A stretch of 29,753 nucleotides of DNA, from positions 8,266 through 38,018 of the forward strand of contig BDDC01000942.1 in assembly GCA_001662425.1 (NCBI GenBank). Reading direction: 5' to 3'. The DNA comes from Chlamydomonas sphaeroides (lineage: Eukaryota; Chlorophyta; Chlorophyceae; Chlamydomonadales; Chlamydomonadaceae). The position numbers and the translations under genes are program-made. The notes below the pieces were generated by a model. It made no database searches and had not been told where the DNA came from. It saw only the letters and a list, made by a program, of their open reading frames with translations. Of the stretch, positions 19,802 to 29,753 are shown piece by piece (position 1 is the first letter of the stretch; every line of letters begins with the position of its first letter).

Positions 19802-22673
19802 TCACGCGCTCTCGTGCAACAGCAGGAGCGCGTCCGCCAGCTCCGCCAGCTCCTCCTCCACGTCCATGGCCACGGGCTGCCGCTTGCCGCCCCGCGCCGG
19901 CTGCGGCGGCGGCGCCGCCGGCATCTCAAAGTCAAGGTCGCCGCGCGCCGCCGCCGCCGCCGCGGCCACCGCCGCCGCCGCCGCCGGCCGGTGCGGCCGC
20001 GTGCTGCCCACACCCGTCACCACATTCACGCGGGTCCGGCTGCCGGCGCCGGCGTTGCTGCGCCGCCGGGTCGTGCCGCCACCGCCGCCGCCGCCGCGTC
20101 CGCCGCCGCCCATCTCCTCCTCCATGCCGTCCCCATCGTCCATGCCATCGCCCTCGTCCATGTCCACGTCGCTCTCGTCCTCGGCGATCGTCTCCGGGTC
20201 GCGCCGGAACGCGCCGCCCGCCATGCCGCGCAGGCCGAGGCTGCTGCTGGGCGCGACGCCCGGATGGTGGCCGGGTCCCAAGCCGTGGCGGCCGCCGGGC
20301 GCAGAGCCGCCCATGAGCGGCGAGGTGCCCGAGACGTAGCCCGAGGTCACGGGCGAGGTGCCCAGCGAGGAGGAGCCCAGCGCGTCCCAGTGCCCGCTCT
20401 CGTCGTCACCCTGCGCGGCGGCGGGCGAGGGGCGGTGCGGCGTGCGTTAGGGGCTCGGGCGAGAGGCGTGTGCAATTCGTTGAAGGCGAGCGATGCGGGT
20501 GATCAGATGTGCCGGGCCACGGGGCGCGTCGGCGCAATGGAACAGTCAGGCTTGAGAGGTACGGTATGTGACGTGTAGAGGGAGGTTTGCGAGGGGACAC
20601 CAGGGATGCGAGGGCCCAAGGCACTGCGCACCAGTGCGGCATGGTTGACGTTTGGGAAGTTGACAACGGCGCGAGGCCCGCGGATCTCGCGCGCCGCCTT
20701 GTCGTACGCCAGCGCCGCCTCCTCGGCCGTGTCGTACGTCCCCAGCCACAGCCGGCAGCCCTGCGATGCGCCAGGTGAGGGGAGCAGAGGTTGAGCAGGA
20801 GCGAGTTGCGTGACTGAAGTTCAGACTACACAGTCGCGTGGAACTAACAGCGGACGCAGACGCGAGGGACGCGAAGCTGCACATGCCAAGCTGGTGCGGG
20901 CCTCGGGCCTGCCCCAGCCCTGCTCCGACATCCGCCGCATCCCAAGCCCCGCGCCCATCCCGGCCCTCCACCTCCCCCCCCACGCCGGCGGGCCCACCTT
21001 GTGCGGGTCGCGGATCTCCGCCGCGTACTTGCCCCAAGGCCGTTGCCGCACTCCGCGGTACTTGGTGGCCCCGTTCTTGTCCGGCTTGACGCTGAGCGAG
21101 GGCGCCGAGCCGCTGGCCTTGGCGCCCAGCGAGCTGCTGAGCTGGTTGGTGCTGCTGGTGCGCCGCCGGCCCGAGGCGGGGAGCCTGCGGCGACCCAGTG
21201 CATGGGCAGGGAGAGTGGAAGGGCAGGCGGGGTTGGGCGATGGCGCAGGGCCGATGGTGCATAGCTGGGCCGCCGGTGCGCGGCCCGACCATGGAACACC
21301 CACGGCGACAGGGCCTGGCCCGGCGTGAACTACCGCGGCAGGCGGGCGGGCGGGCAGGAGGGCGGGCAGGAGGGTGCGCGAGGGCGGAGGGCGGAGGGCG
21401 GAGGGCGGGTGCCGCACCTTGCGGCGGCGGGCGAGGTTCCGAGGCTGGGAGGGCTGGCGCCGAGCGGCGTGCCGCCGGGCAGGCCACCCAGGTGGCTGCC
21501 GCTGCTGCGGTAGCTGGCGCTGCAGATGCCGGCGGCGGGGTGGTTTGCCAGACCGGGGCCGTGCGGCGCGGGTCCTGCACCCGACGGCGCCAGCGGCGGC
21601 CGGCCCGGCAGGCTGCTGGGGGCCAGGCTGGGCGCTGGCGCGTCCGAGGAGGTCGTGGTGCAGGGCTGCGCGCCCGACGCCGTCGGTGCGGCGGCGGCGC
21701 CGTCGGCGCCGCCGTCGGTGCGGCTGAGCCGGCTCATGGTGGGTGGTGGCGGCGGCGGCGCGGCGCCACCATCGCTAGCATGCGCGGCAGATTGCGCGGC
21801 GGACGGCGGTGCCAGCGGCTGGAGCCAGAGGCTTGGGGAGCAGCCGGCGGCGCCGGCGCCCTGAGCAGCAGCGGCTATGGAGCCAACGGCCTGGGCCGTC
21901 ACAGTCGCGGGTTGCGGCGCCAGCGCGGCGGGGCCATTGGCCGCTGCGGGCTTGCCTGCAGCGTTGGCCTGCTCCTGGCCTGCTGGCGCGGCATCGTGGC
22001 TGCTGTGAGAGGTTGCGGGGCTTGCGCCGTCGCTGGGCTCAGCCGGCGGTGACGGCGCCAGCGGCGGCGTGGGCACCGCGATTGAGGGGTCCTGCTGCGG
22101 CAACGCGACGCTTGCCGCGATGCCACCCGGCATCGGGGGCTTCATGAGGGGAAACGTTAGCTCTGTGCCCGGTGGCAGTGGCGGCAGCCCAGCGGCCGTC
22201 GCGGCTGCCGCAGCTGCTGCGGCCGCCGCCGCCGCGGCTGCGGCGGCGGCCGCCGCCGACAGCGGCGGCAGGCCAGGGAAGTTGTGCGGCAGCATCCCCG
22301 GATGCCCGAATGGCAGCGCGCCGAAAAAGGGCATTGCGCCGAAGGGCGGCGGCGCGAGCGGGATTGTGCCGGGCGGGAGCACCGGCGGCTGCAGTTGGGG
22401 CGCCGGCGGGCGCAAAACACCAACCAGAGCTGTCGCAGGCGGCGAGGTACCTGTACGGTCGCGCAGAGAGCCGGGTCAAATTCTGCAGCTCAGCACCTGG
22501 GCTTGTGCCGTTTCTTCGCGAGGCGCGCAGCAGGTCAATTCTTGGCGCGCACCTGGCAGCGCAAGTCCCAAGCTCGCCGGGTCCAGCGATAGCAGACTTT
22601 GCTTCGCTTTGGCGTCGAGCATCATGTTGATTCGTGCCTGAGGGGGCACGAGCGCATAACGTCGGAGGACCAT
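19802..22673 (-). CDS. AP2/ERF-domain transcription factor, five exons
   Basis: Exons in gene order: 22553-22673, 21418-22429, 20998-21184, 20632-20760 and 19802-20410. They total 2058 nt (685 residues), with consistent phases. A single AP2/ERF DNA-binding domain spans about residues 419-476: KYRGVRQRPWGKYAAEIRDP, then, across an intron, GCRLWLGTYDTAEEAALAYD and REIRGPRAVVNFP. It keeps the YRG and RAYD-like elements and the WG and EIR residues that contact DNA in plant ERF proteins. The N-terminal half is low-complexity, proline- and alanine-rich, with a 19-alanine run (99-117). After the domain there is an acidic stretch (about 560-583, many D and E, possible activation region) and a C-terminal helix (EEELAELADALLLLHE). 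It should act in the nucleus as a transcription regulator with unknown targets. The first exon and its start (ATG at 22673 or 22625) are the least certain parts. Confidence 0.85.
21382..21409. repeat. Heptamer tandem repeat GGGCGGA in an AP2/ERF intron
   Basis: Three exact copies and one near copy lie in the intron 21185-21417. They are preceded by GGGCGGGCGGGCAGGAG-type sequence from about 21342. Confidence 0.9.
22200..22256 (-). repeat. Alanine codon run, 19 codons
   Basis: Nineteen consecutive GCN codons with mixed third bases encode a polyalanine tract in the AP2/ERF protein. The codon mixture makes it less prone to slippage than a pure trinucleotide repeat. Confidence 0.9.
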
Positions 22674-23146
22674 GCTCGGTTAGGCGAGCGGCGAAGCCCA
22701 GCGCCGCAGGTCTGTAGGCGGCAGTGCCACCTGTGACGTACTTCCTGCGACCAATTGCGCGGTGGAACCACTAGAAAAGGCTTCGAGGCCGGAACAACAA
22801 AACGGCACGTGGCTGGGGTCCAAGCGAAGCTCGCCGTGTGTGAAGCGCGCAGGCTGAGATCTGGGCCACCCAAAGCCTGTGAAGTGCGTCTAAGATGCTC
22901 TGGAGGCGGCAACGGGGCTGCTTCGCTGGCGACGGAGAAGATAGAGTAGAATCGCGATTGAAGCTGAACCCCGCCCAAACCGCCGCACAAAGTCAACAGC
23001 GCTGTCCGCAGCTGCTGAAGCTGCCAGAACGTCCTGCGGTTGGGCGACGCGACGCGCGAGAGGACGCAGCGCACCTGTAGAACCTTTGCTTTGATACTCA
23101 GGCGCCCCCGCTCGCTGCTGTGACAAGGTGCCTAGCTTCGCACGCA
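22674..23146. promoter_or_regulatory. Upstream region of the AP2/ERF gene
   Basis: This 470-bp region should contain the 5' UTR and promoter of the AP2/ERF gene, read leftward. I see no convincing TATA box and no coding signal. If the doubtful + strand unit at 23147 is real, this is a divergent promoter. Confidence 0.35.
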
Positions 23147-24214
23147 ATGCTGGATTGTTGGGTGCTGTTGGCGTCGCGCGGAGGTTCGTGTGCAATTTTT
23201 GGTCAGAGGACCCTGGTCCAGACGGTTGGAAGCGCCTTGGAGTTCATTGCCAGAGTGAGGTGAGTGGGTCGCGTGCTGTAATTTGTGTTTGGGTAGGGCA
23301 CGAGCCGGTTTGGGCCTGAGGCGCGCGGCTCGGGGCCTCGGCGTAATGTTCGTCGCGGATTGCTTGCAGTCCACTCCCCCCGCGGGCTCCACCGTCATCG
23401 CTTGATCAATAAGCAATCACTTGCTGAATTGTGCCGCAGCGGCAGTGACAGAGCCGCAACATACGCGCTCCGTCGCGGTCCGCGACGGGTGCACGGCGCT
23501 GCTTCCGGAGCTTCAGGCAACTAGAGCAGTGGCTCCGTGTCTCTCCAAGGCGGGACGCAGTGAAACGACAGTGAGAAGGTGCACCGTCAGGTCGTCACCC
23601 GGCTTGCACCTCCTCCCTGGCGGAGGCCCCGTAGGCCAGGAGGGTGTGAGACAGGCGTGTGCCACTGCTGTGAGCCTCTGATGCCCTGCCTTCTGGCTTA
23701 CAGCCGTAAGCGCCGCCTCCTGCTCCAGAGGACGGCCTCGGCAGGCTCGGCTGCTGCGACGGCAACGCAAAATGGTGCCGACGCAGCCGGGCGCGGGCCG
23801 GCCGGCTGACGTCCACCTACGTCCTCCTACGTGCAGGGGCCGGCAACTGTCCCCTGTCGTCCAAACAGACAGCTGCGGCGCTGGCCGAGCCGGGCTGCCT
23901 GCGGGCACTGACAGCGCTGCCCCGAGCTGACGTGGCGGACGCCCATGCAGCAGGACCGCTCATTGGCATTTCGGAGCGGGTGCCTGGCAGCAGGCTGCTT
24001 TGGCACCCACAGCAAGACGATCCTCACGGCCGCCGCCGGACGGCGCCCGCCTGCTCCACACCTACCAAGACTCCTCCAGAGCCACCTCCGAGTGCACACG
24101 TGTACGAACGCACAGACCCTCTGCAATGACAAGCAACGTCAGTATCCAGCCCTGCGCCCCCAAGACAAACCCCCCCACATACCTTTTCCTCTCCTGGCAT
24201 CCTTCTGGTTGTAA
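23147..24214 (+). other. Possible unrecognised + strand transcription unit
   Basis: An ATG at 23147 opens a frame (MLDCWVLLASRGG...) that ends at a very good donor, GAG|GTGAGT, at 23260. Acceptors with pyrimidine tracts occur at about 23434 (GTGCCGCAG), 23703 (TTCTGGCTTACAG) and 23830 (TACGTGCAG). The last opens a frame (GAGNCPLSSKQTAAALAEP...) that stops at 24127-24129, and a TGTAA follows at 24210-24214. I could not find a combination of exons giving one consistent frame, and none of the peptide pieces resembles a family I know. It may be a lineage-specific gene, a non-coding transcript, or chance. Confidence 0.2.
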
Positions 24215-24235
24215 TTGGAACCCCCCCACATACCT
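24170..24235 (+). repeat. 15-bp direct repeat CCCCCCCACATACCT
   Basis: Exact copies lie at 24170-24184 and 24221-24235, 51 bp apart, between the doubtful + unit and the BAH-PHD stop codon. Confidence 0.9.
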
Positions 24236-24687
24236 ATTACCAAACACAACGTCACATGCGGCCGCTGCCTGGCGCCGGTGACGCAAGCCACCACCCGCCA
24301 GCGGCCCTCGCCGCTTGCACTTCCACCCTGCACGTCAGCACGACGCCGCTCCCTCGCACCCGCGTCACTGGCGTCTGCACCTAGGCGACGGCTCAGTGCC
24401 CGCCCCGCACCCGCACAGTCCACCTGAAGGGGCCCGTCAGCACGCCCCCCCCCCGCCCACCAACACGCGCGCCACCAGCCTGCACATAGCCGCCGCCCCA
24501 CCCCACCCCACCCCATCCCCACCCACCGCAACTCAGTGCCCGCTTCGATCTTGGCCCCCCCACCGCACCCACGCACGCCCTGACACTTGAACACACGCCT
24601 TGGGCCACCTTCCCTGCCTTGGCGAGCCCCCTCCTCGCCGAGGCTCTCCTCCGCCCGGGCTCTCATCCCGCACGGAGCAGGCCCGCC

Positions 24688-27588
24688 TCACGGCCGCGCC
24701 TTCTTGTTGGGCGGCTGCCTGCTGTCTATGCAGCTGGGGCACACGAAGTGCTCCTGCTGCAGCGCGTCCTGGCCTAGGTGCAGGCACTGCGGGTGGTACC
24801 TGCGGCGGCCGGGAAGGGGCGCGGGGCGCCGCGCAGGGTTGCAGGGGTGCACGCAGCGGCTGGCAGGCGTGGGGGTGTGCCTCGAGGCCGGGTTGGCTAG
24901 GGCCGGAGGGGTGAAGGGCGTTGGATTAATGAGAGCCGGCGAGGAGTGGCGCAGCGCAGGCCGGACGCATGCATGCGACAGGGCCGTCATGCCGTACAGC
25001 TGACTGTACGGTACGGCTTGCCAATGCGGCGCGGCCAGCGGCACGGCACGCACCACTCGTCACAGGCATCGCACATGACCATGGGCCGGTCGGGGTTGTA
25101 CGGCAGCTCACATAAGCAGTACCTGCACGGCGACGGCAGTTTGGGCCCGGGTGGGGCCGATGGGTCAGCAAGTGGACGCGGGCCTGTACCGCGGCGTCCC
25201 GGGGGAGGATTCCCTCGGGGCCGCCCCTCCCACGCCCGCATGCCACAGCGTGTGCTCCCTCCCCCGCAGCCTCCCGAGCAGGCCCCCAGGCAGCTCACAC
25301 AGGCACCCGGTCCGGCTCGAACTGCTTAGTGCGCGGCTGCAGGGCAGGGCGTGGTGTGGGCAGGGCGTTGCGTGGCAGGAGGGACGTAAGGCAGGGGGCC
25401 GCACGCGAGGTCGCGCGCCAGCGGGCCGCACCCGGCTTGCGGCCTGCGGCGGCGGCCCTAGAGTATGCGGACACGTGTTGGCACTGCAGCCGTCCATGTA
25501 GGAGGCGCACACAGGGGCCGCCACGGGCATGGCCGCCTGCAGGCACGCTTCCGGGCGCCGCACCTTGTACTTGAAGCGCACAAAGAAGTCGTTCTCCGAC
25601 CGCTCCGCCAGGCTCTAGCGGCGCCGAGGGTGCGGCGTGGGGGCGGCGAGTGCGTGTGAGCCATGAGCGGTCGGCAATCATGGCAAGCCATCCACGAATC
25701 AGGAGCAGCCGGGAGTAGGTGGGCAGGCAGGCGGGCGCGCGGGCCTCGGCCTTGGCGCCGCAACACGCGCGCCGGCCCACCGGCCCATAGGCGCAGGCGC
25801 TGCCCCGCAGGATGCAGCCCCCGCGTGCCCCCATGCGCCCCGCCCCTGGCGCCCCCGTCCAAGCCGCTGGCGCCCAGCCCCGTCGCCGCACCTCGTATCG
25901 CGACACGTTGTGGACGTAGCAGCGGCTCAGGACAGCGGCCAGCGGCGCCTTGTCCTGGCGGGGGAGCAGCGCCCCACGGACAGGCAGCGTGAGGGTCGCA
26001 CCAGCCGTGCTTGCGTGGCCCTGCCCGCCCGCAGCGCCGGGCGCTCGGCCGCGATGCCCTGGCTGCCGCAGACCCCACCGCCTCCTCCTCCCTCGCGTGC
26101 CCACACACCCACATGTTACCTAATTGTGACCACACCCGACCTTGTGATTCCCGTAATGCCCGACCGTGTCACGGCCCTTTCCCTGCTGTTCCTCCATCCC
26201 TCCCTCCGTCACTCCAAGTCCCCTACCCCGCACCCCTTACCTGGTGGTCGCTATCGAATACCTCCGCCTCCCCGTGGAACGCCTGCGCGAGGGCCGCAGG
26301 CAAACCGCGGCACCGGAGTCAGGCGCAGGAAGATCGGAGGACGGACCGCCCCGGGGCAGCTAGGCGGCAGCGATATGCGTGTTGCAGGGGCGGGACCGGG
26401 CTGGTCCAGCGCCCGGGCCAGGGTGTCTCTCCCCTTACAGGTAGACAAACACACTCGGCAGCGCCTGTGCATGTGTGACGCCTAGGATGTGTGGGTGGTG
26501 GGAGTGGCACGCCCCCCAGCTCAGGCCGTCGCTGAACAGGCGTGGCACCACGTGCGGCTGCACACCAGGCCAGGTCACGGCCGGGATCCTGGCCCCCGCC
26601 GCCACCGCCCCGGCCCCGAGAGGCCAGGCGCCGCGTGTAGCTCATCGGGCGCATGCTGCTGCACTGGCTCACGGCTCACGTTCCTTGCTGCAAACGCCCC
26701 CGAGGTTCGGCGGCTGCCGTAGCCAAGGCCACCCCGTTTTCGCACTGCGCTCCTCCAGCGGGTCGGGCCCCTCCTTCGCTGCCTGTGTCACGTGTGAGCG
26801 CTGCGGCTTCCCGCCAGCCCCCAAGCGCGCGGCCGCACCTTGCGCCCCCCAATGGCCTCCTCGGGCCGGTAGAACCAGGTCACCTCGAGCTGCGGCATAG
26901 CAGGCAGGCAGGCAGGCAGGCAGGCGGGCGGGTCGGGCACCGGCGCCGGATGGGGTGAGTGCTTGTGCTGGTGTGTGTGAGCGTCGTACATGTGCAATCA
27001 CGCTCCGATTGAGGGGCCCAGAGGCGGAGCGACCGCTAATCCCTCGGGCGCGAGTCCCCTGACACCGCGCGGCCCGAGCCGCCCCACCTCCACATCGTTG
27101 GGGTCGGCGCTCTGCTGCACCAGCTTCTTTATGCGGGCAATCTGCGCATGGGGCGGGCACACCGCGGCGTGGCGCACACACGACACAGGTGAGCTTTGCA
27201 GGAGGGCTACTTAAACAGCATAGTTGCGGTGGGGTGCCTGCACTGCAGGCGCTCCGTGAGTGGGGTCTGTAGGGGTCTGTAGGCGGTTGTCAAGGGACGT
27301 GGCGTCCCGGCCTACAGCGCGCAGCTACGTGGCAGCGCGGTCGGCGGGAAAGATGACTGGGGTTGTTCGTCTAGGGGCAGCGGACAACGTGCTGCCTGCC
27401 CTAGTCACGCCCCGTGCGCTGGGCCGCCGTGCCCCGCTGGCTTGTGGCCGCAGGGCGTCTACTGCTGCGCGCCCCTGCCTCACGTAGGCCGGCGCGCTGG
27501 CGTCGGGGTTTATCAAGACCGTGTCGCCAGGGCGGTACTCCTCTCCGTCGTGGAAGGCGCTAGTCAGCTCTTTCCGCTTGCCCTTCAT
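24688..27588 (-). CDS. BAH-PHD histone-reader protein (EBS/SHL type), nine exons
   Basis: Exons in gene order: 27484-27588, 27088-27141, 26839-26889, 26241-26282, 25892-25954, 25564-25614, 25299-25336, 25054-25122 and 24688-24799. They total 585 nt (194 residues), all in phase. A BAH domain (about 18-130) includes YRPGDTVLINPD, ARIKKL, VTWFYRPEEAIGGRK, AFHGEAEVFDSDHQD, CYVHNVSRYE and FFVRFKYK. A PHD finger follows with zinc ligands C137, C139, C152, C155, H160, C163, C178 and C181, including CDEWYHPQC. The order and spacing match Arabidopsis EBS and SHL (about 230 residues). In those proteins the BAH domain reads H3K27me3 and the PHD finger reads H3K4me3 or H3K4me2 to control developmental genes. 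The C-terminus is short and basic (NKKARP). A nuclear chromatin-reader role is well supported by similarity; targets in an alga are unknown. Confidence 0.92.
26901..26924. repeat. CAGG tetranucleotide repeat in a BAH-PHD intron
   Basis: Six tandem CAGG units lie in the intron 26890-27087, just upstream of the acceptor for exon 3 on the minus strand. Confidence 0.9.
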
Positions 27589-27948
27589 GGTGAACGACTA
27601 ACTAGGGCCAGGCCACGCAGCTATGCGCTCATGGCAGAAAGAGCGGGCCTATTAAGTCAAATTGCTGGCGGGCTTGTCGCTTGAATTCGCGGATGGAGAA
27701 TATGGCAGCGCCGTATATAGAGAGTGTTGAGTAACAGTGTGGCGGACGAGGGCGTTTGCGGACTTGAGAAGGGGTTGTCCCACCTCCCTCGGAGCCTGCG
27801 CGATTGGAGTAGTGAAAGTGCTCGGTTGCGCCCTGCATTCCACACTACTGAAAAGTGCGTGTCATTTACTATAAGCCTGGCGCAGCAAGTTGCCTTTACA
27901 TTTTGCTGCCGGTTCGTCGGGCTTGCGCAACGCTGCGCTTAGCCGACC
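27589..27948. promoter_or_regulatory. Divergent promoter, BAH-PHD (-) and OST3 (+)
   Basis: Only 360 bp separate the two start codons. A symmetric TATATA lies at 27714-27719, about 125 nt before the BAH-PHD ATG and 230 nt before the OST3 ATG, so it could serve either gene. The region is clearly richer in A and T than its surroundings. I see no coding signal. Confidence 0.5.
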
Positions 27949-29753
27949 ATGAGGACGACATCACAGCTCCTCGTAGCGGCAACCTTACTGCTAGCCACTG
28001 CTCAGTGGCTCGGGGCGTCCGCAGAGCCGGTGGGCGATGTGATCTCCGCCAGCATGTCGCCGTGTCCTCGGCAAGCCTGCAGCCTGTGCTTCCCCGAGAC
28101 ACGTGAAATACTTAGATGACATGTTCACGCGATCAGGGCATCCGGAAGCTAGATGCCATGCCGCCCTGCCTACCCGGAGCACGGGCGTGTGGGGTACAAC
28201 TGGGAGCACGCTGAAACCCTGTTGCACACGCGCGCGCCAGACGGCCCAGCTGCATGCCAAGCCCGCTCCGCCGCATTCCCAGCGCGTTTCCTGGGGCTGT
28301 CAGCTCCAATGCCATATGGCAGCGCAAATTCTCCGGCGACAGCCCAAACCCGCCCACTGCCACATGCCCTCGACCTCTGCCAGCCGCAACCTTCACGTAC
28401 CTCTTCTCGTTCCCCCTTGTCCCAGAGTGTGGAGGAGCTCAAGCACCTGCGCTCGCAGCACCGCGATGGCGTCATTCCGCTGACGGACGCGCTGCTGGAT
28501 GAGTTCATCATCGGGTCCAGCCGCCCATACTCGGTGGTTCTCTTCTTCTCGGCGCAGCAGGTGCGGGCGCAGCGGCAATGGCACAGGGCGCCGGTGGAGG
28601 CTGGTGGCAGTGCCACGCTTGCATGACGATGGCACGTCGTTAGGCAAGGCGAGAACGGGTGTTGCGGACGACGCGCGGTCGGGGCGGCACCGCAGGGAGA
28701 GCAGCGCAGCGCGGCACGCCAAGGAGCAGCAGCGGCGGTGGCGTCACCGGAGGACGCATCCCTTGCAGTCACTGTGCAGCGTGGAAGCAGTGGGGCAGGG
28801 GCCAGGCACAGCAGGGTGGTCGTCCAGTGCATCGCCGGGATTCTATGGGCTCGCGTCAGGGTGCCCTTAGCAGCAGCAGCGAACAGCAGAACAACCCCCC
28901 ATGGACAAGTATGCTGGAGGACCGAGCGAAGCCCGCAGCGCCCGTTGTTTTGCTTGACCGGCGCAGCCGCATAGACAGACACATCGGGCTCATGTGCGCT
29001 GTACGCGCCTGCAGCACGACGGGCGCCTTCGCGCGGGCTTGAAGCTGCATTGCTGCGATCCTAACCCATGTCCGGGGCTGCTTCCAACTGCCCTGCTTCG
29101 TTACCCTGCCCCATGTCGGGCCCTCTGCTCCCGGCGCACCATGCCCTACTTACCACGGCCAGACGGCCGTCGCCAGCGCGCTCGCCACACTCCGCCCTGC
29201 GCCCCCCTCCGCCCTTCGACCCCGTCGACCACGCGCCGAGCAGGTTGTTGAGAACAACCCCAACCTGCGCATGCCCGAGCTGCGCCGCGAGTTCGGGCTC
29301 GCGGCCAAGGCCTTCAACGCGGGGCCAGACGCCGACAAGATGTTCTTCTTCGAGGCCGCGCTGGAGGCCTCGCAGAAGCCCTTTGCCATGCTGCAGGCGC
29401 GGCGGGGCCCGGGGCTGGGGCTGGGAGCCTGGGGCACTGGAGGCAAGGCGTCAAGGGAGCCGGCAGGGCGGGGCGGCCCTCAGCGCTGTGCTGAGCGGGG
29501 CGCCCACGTGAACATAGCAGCGCGCTGTGGGCCCTCTTGGGTGTGCTCGGGGCGGCCGCGCCGCCCTCGTCACGCGCGCCAGCACGCACGCCGAGGTTTC
29601 TCCGCAATGCGCGGCGCAGGTGAACTCGGTGCCCTTCGTGGCGCGTATCCCGCCTACCACAGCCGTGAGCCTGAGCACACTGGAGCTTGCCAAGGCGGAC
29701 AAGATGCTGGCGGACACGGTGGGGCGAGGGGTGGGGAGGGGAGGGGAGGGGAG
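27949..29753 (+). CDS. OST3: OST3/OST6 subunit of oligosaccharyltransferase, 5' part, cut by window end
   Basis: Exons: 27949-28029 (or to 28038), 28426-28560, 29244-29396 and 29620-29718, then an intron running out of the window. Residues 1-25 form a signal peptide (LLVAATLLLATAQWLGASA). The lumenal thioredoxin-like domain follows: VEELKHLRSQ, GVIPLTDALLDEF, RPYSVVLFFSAQQ, LRMPELRREFGLAAKAF, DKMFFFEAALEASQKPFAML and VNSVPFVARIPP. This is the order seen in plant OST3/6, human TUSC3/MAGT1 and yeast Ost3. These subunits help the ER oligosaccharyltransferase N-glycosylate proteins. As in plant forms, there is no CxxC redox motif after the FFSAQQ strand. The four C-terminal membrane helices expected for the family lie beyond the window. 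Intron 3 appears to start with GC rather than GT. Confidence 0.88.

Noticed and set aside
22622..23074. Minus-strand open frame of 150 codons upstream of AP2/ERF
   Set aside because: It overlaps the first AP2/ERF exon in another frame and resembles leader sequence. No recognisable domain.
1..29753. tRNA or rRNA genes, CRISPR arrays, intact transposons, bacterial or viral cassettes
   Set aside because: No cloverleaf-like B-box (GGTTCGA), no regularly spaced repeats, and no transposase or reverse transcriptase motifs were seen when reading both strands by eye.

Overview
The window looks like nuclear DNA from a GC-rich green alga, most likely a chlorophycean of the Sphaeropleales or Chlamydomonas type. 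The evidence is the high GC content, genes cut into many short exons with GT-AG introns, TGTAA-type polyadenylation signals, and plant-lineage gene families. There is no sign of prokaryotic operons, tRNA or rRNA genes, CRISPR arrays or intact transposons. I built the gene models by hand, joining conserved protein blocks across splice sites and checking that phases stay in frame. No transcript data were available.

Layout from left to right. 202-782 (+) is the 3' part of a gene with a GATA-like zinc finger. 945-1456 (-) holds the first two exons of an RTRAF/CLE (C14orf166) homolog whose remaining exons are not found. 1883-5088 (+) is a nine-exon, membrane-anchored SAM-dependent methyltransferase-like protein that includes an 8-nt microexon. 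5720-7621 (+) is a two-exon protein with an F-box-like N-terminus and ankyrin-like repeats. 8930-17350 (-) is a 22-exon copper-transporting P1B-type ATPase of about 1176 residues. 19802-22673 (-) is a five-exon AP2/ERF transcription factor of about 685 residues. 23147-24214 (+) is a doubtful unrecognised transcription unit. 24688-27588 (-) is a nine-exon BAH-PHD chromatin reader of 194 residues, of the plant EBS/SHL type. 27949 to the end (+) is an OST3/OST6 oligosaccharyltransferase subunit, cut by the window edge.

The genes are ordinary nuclear genes of unrelated function: metal transport, N-glycosylation, chromatin reading, transcription control, and methyl transfer to an unknown substrate. 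They do not form a pathway. Two divergent pairs share short upstream regions: RTRAF-like with the methyltransferase, and BAH-PHD with OST3. The F-box/ankyrin and copper ATPase genes are convergent.

The most notable observations are the 8-nt microexon, the orphan RTRAF exons, a probable GC-AG intron in OST3, an unusual abundance of GTGCG 5' splice sites, a third metal-binding domain in the copper ATPase that has lost its cysteines, and a GATA-like finger with a greatly enlarged loop. I found no convincing new multi-gene system.
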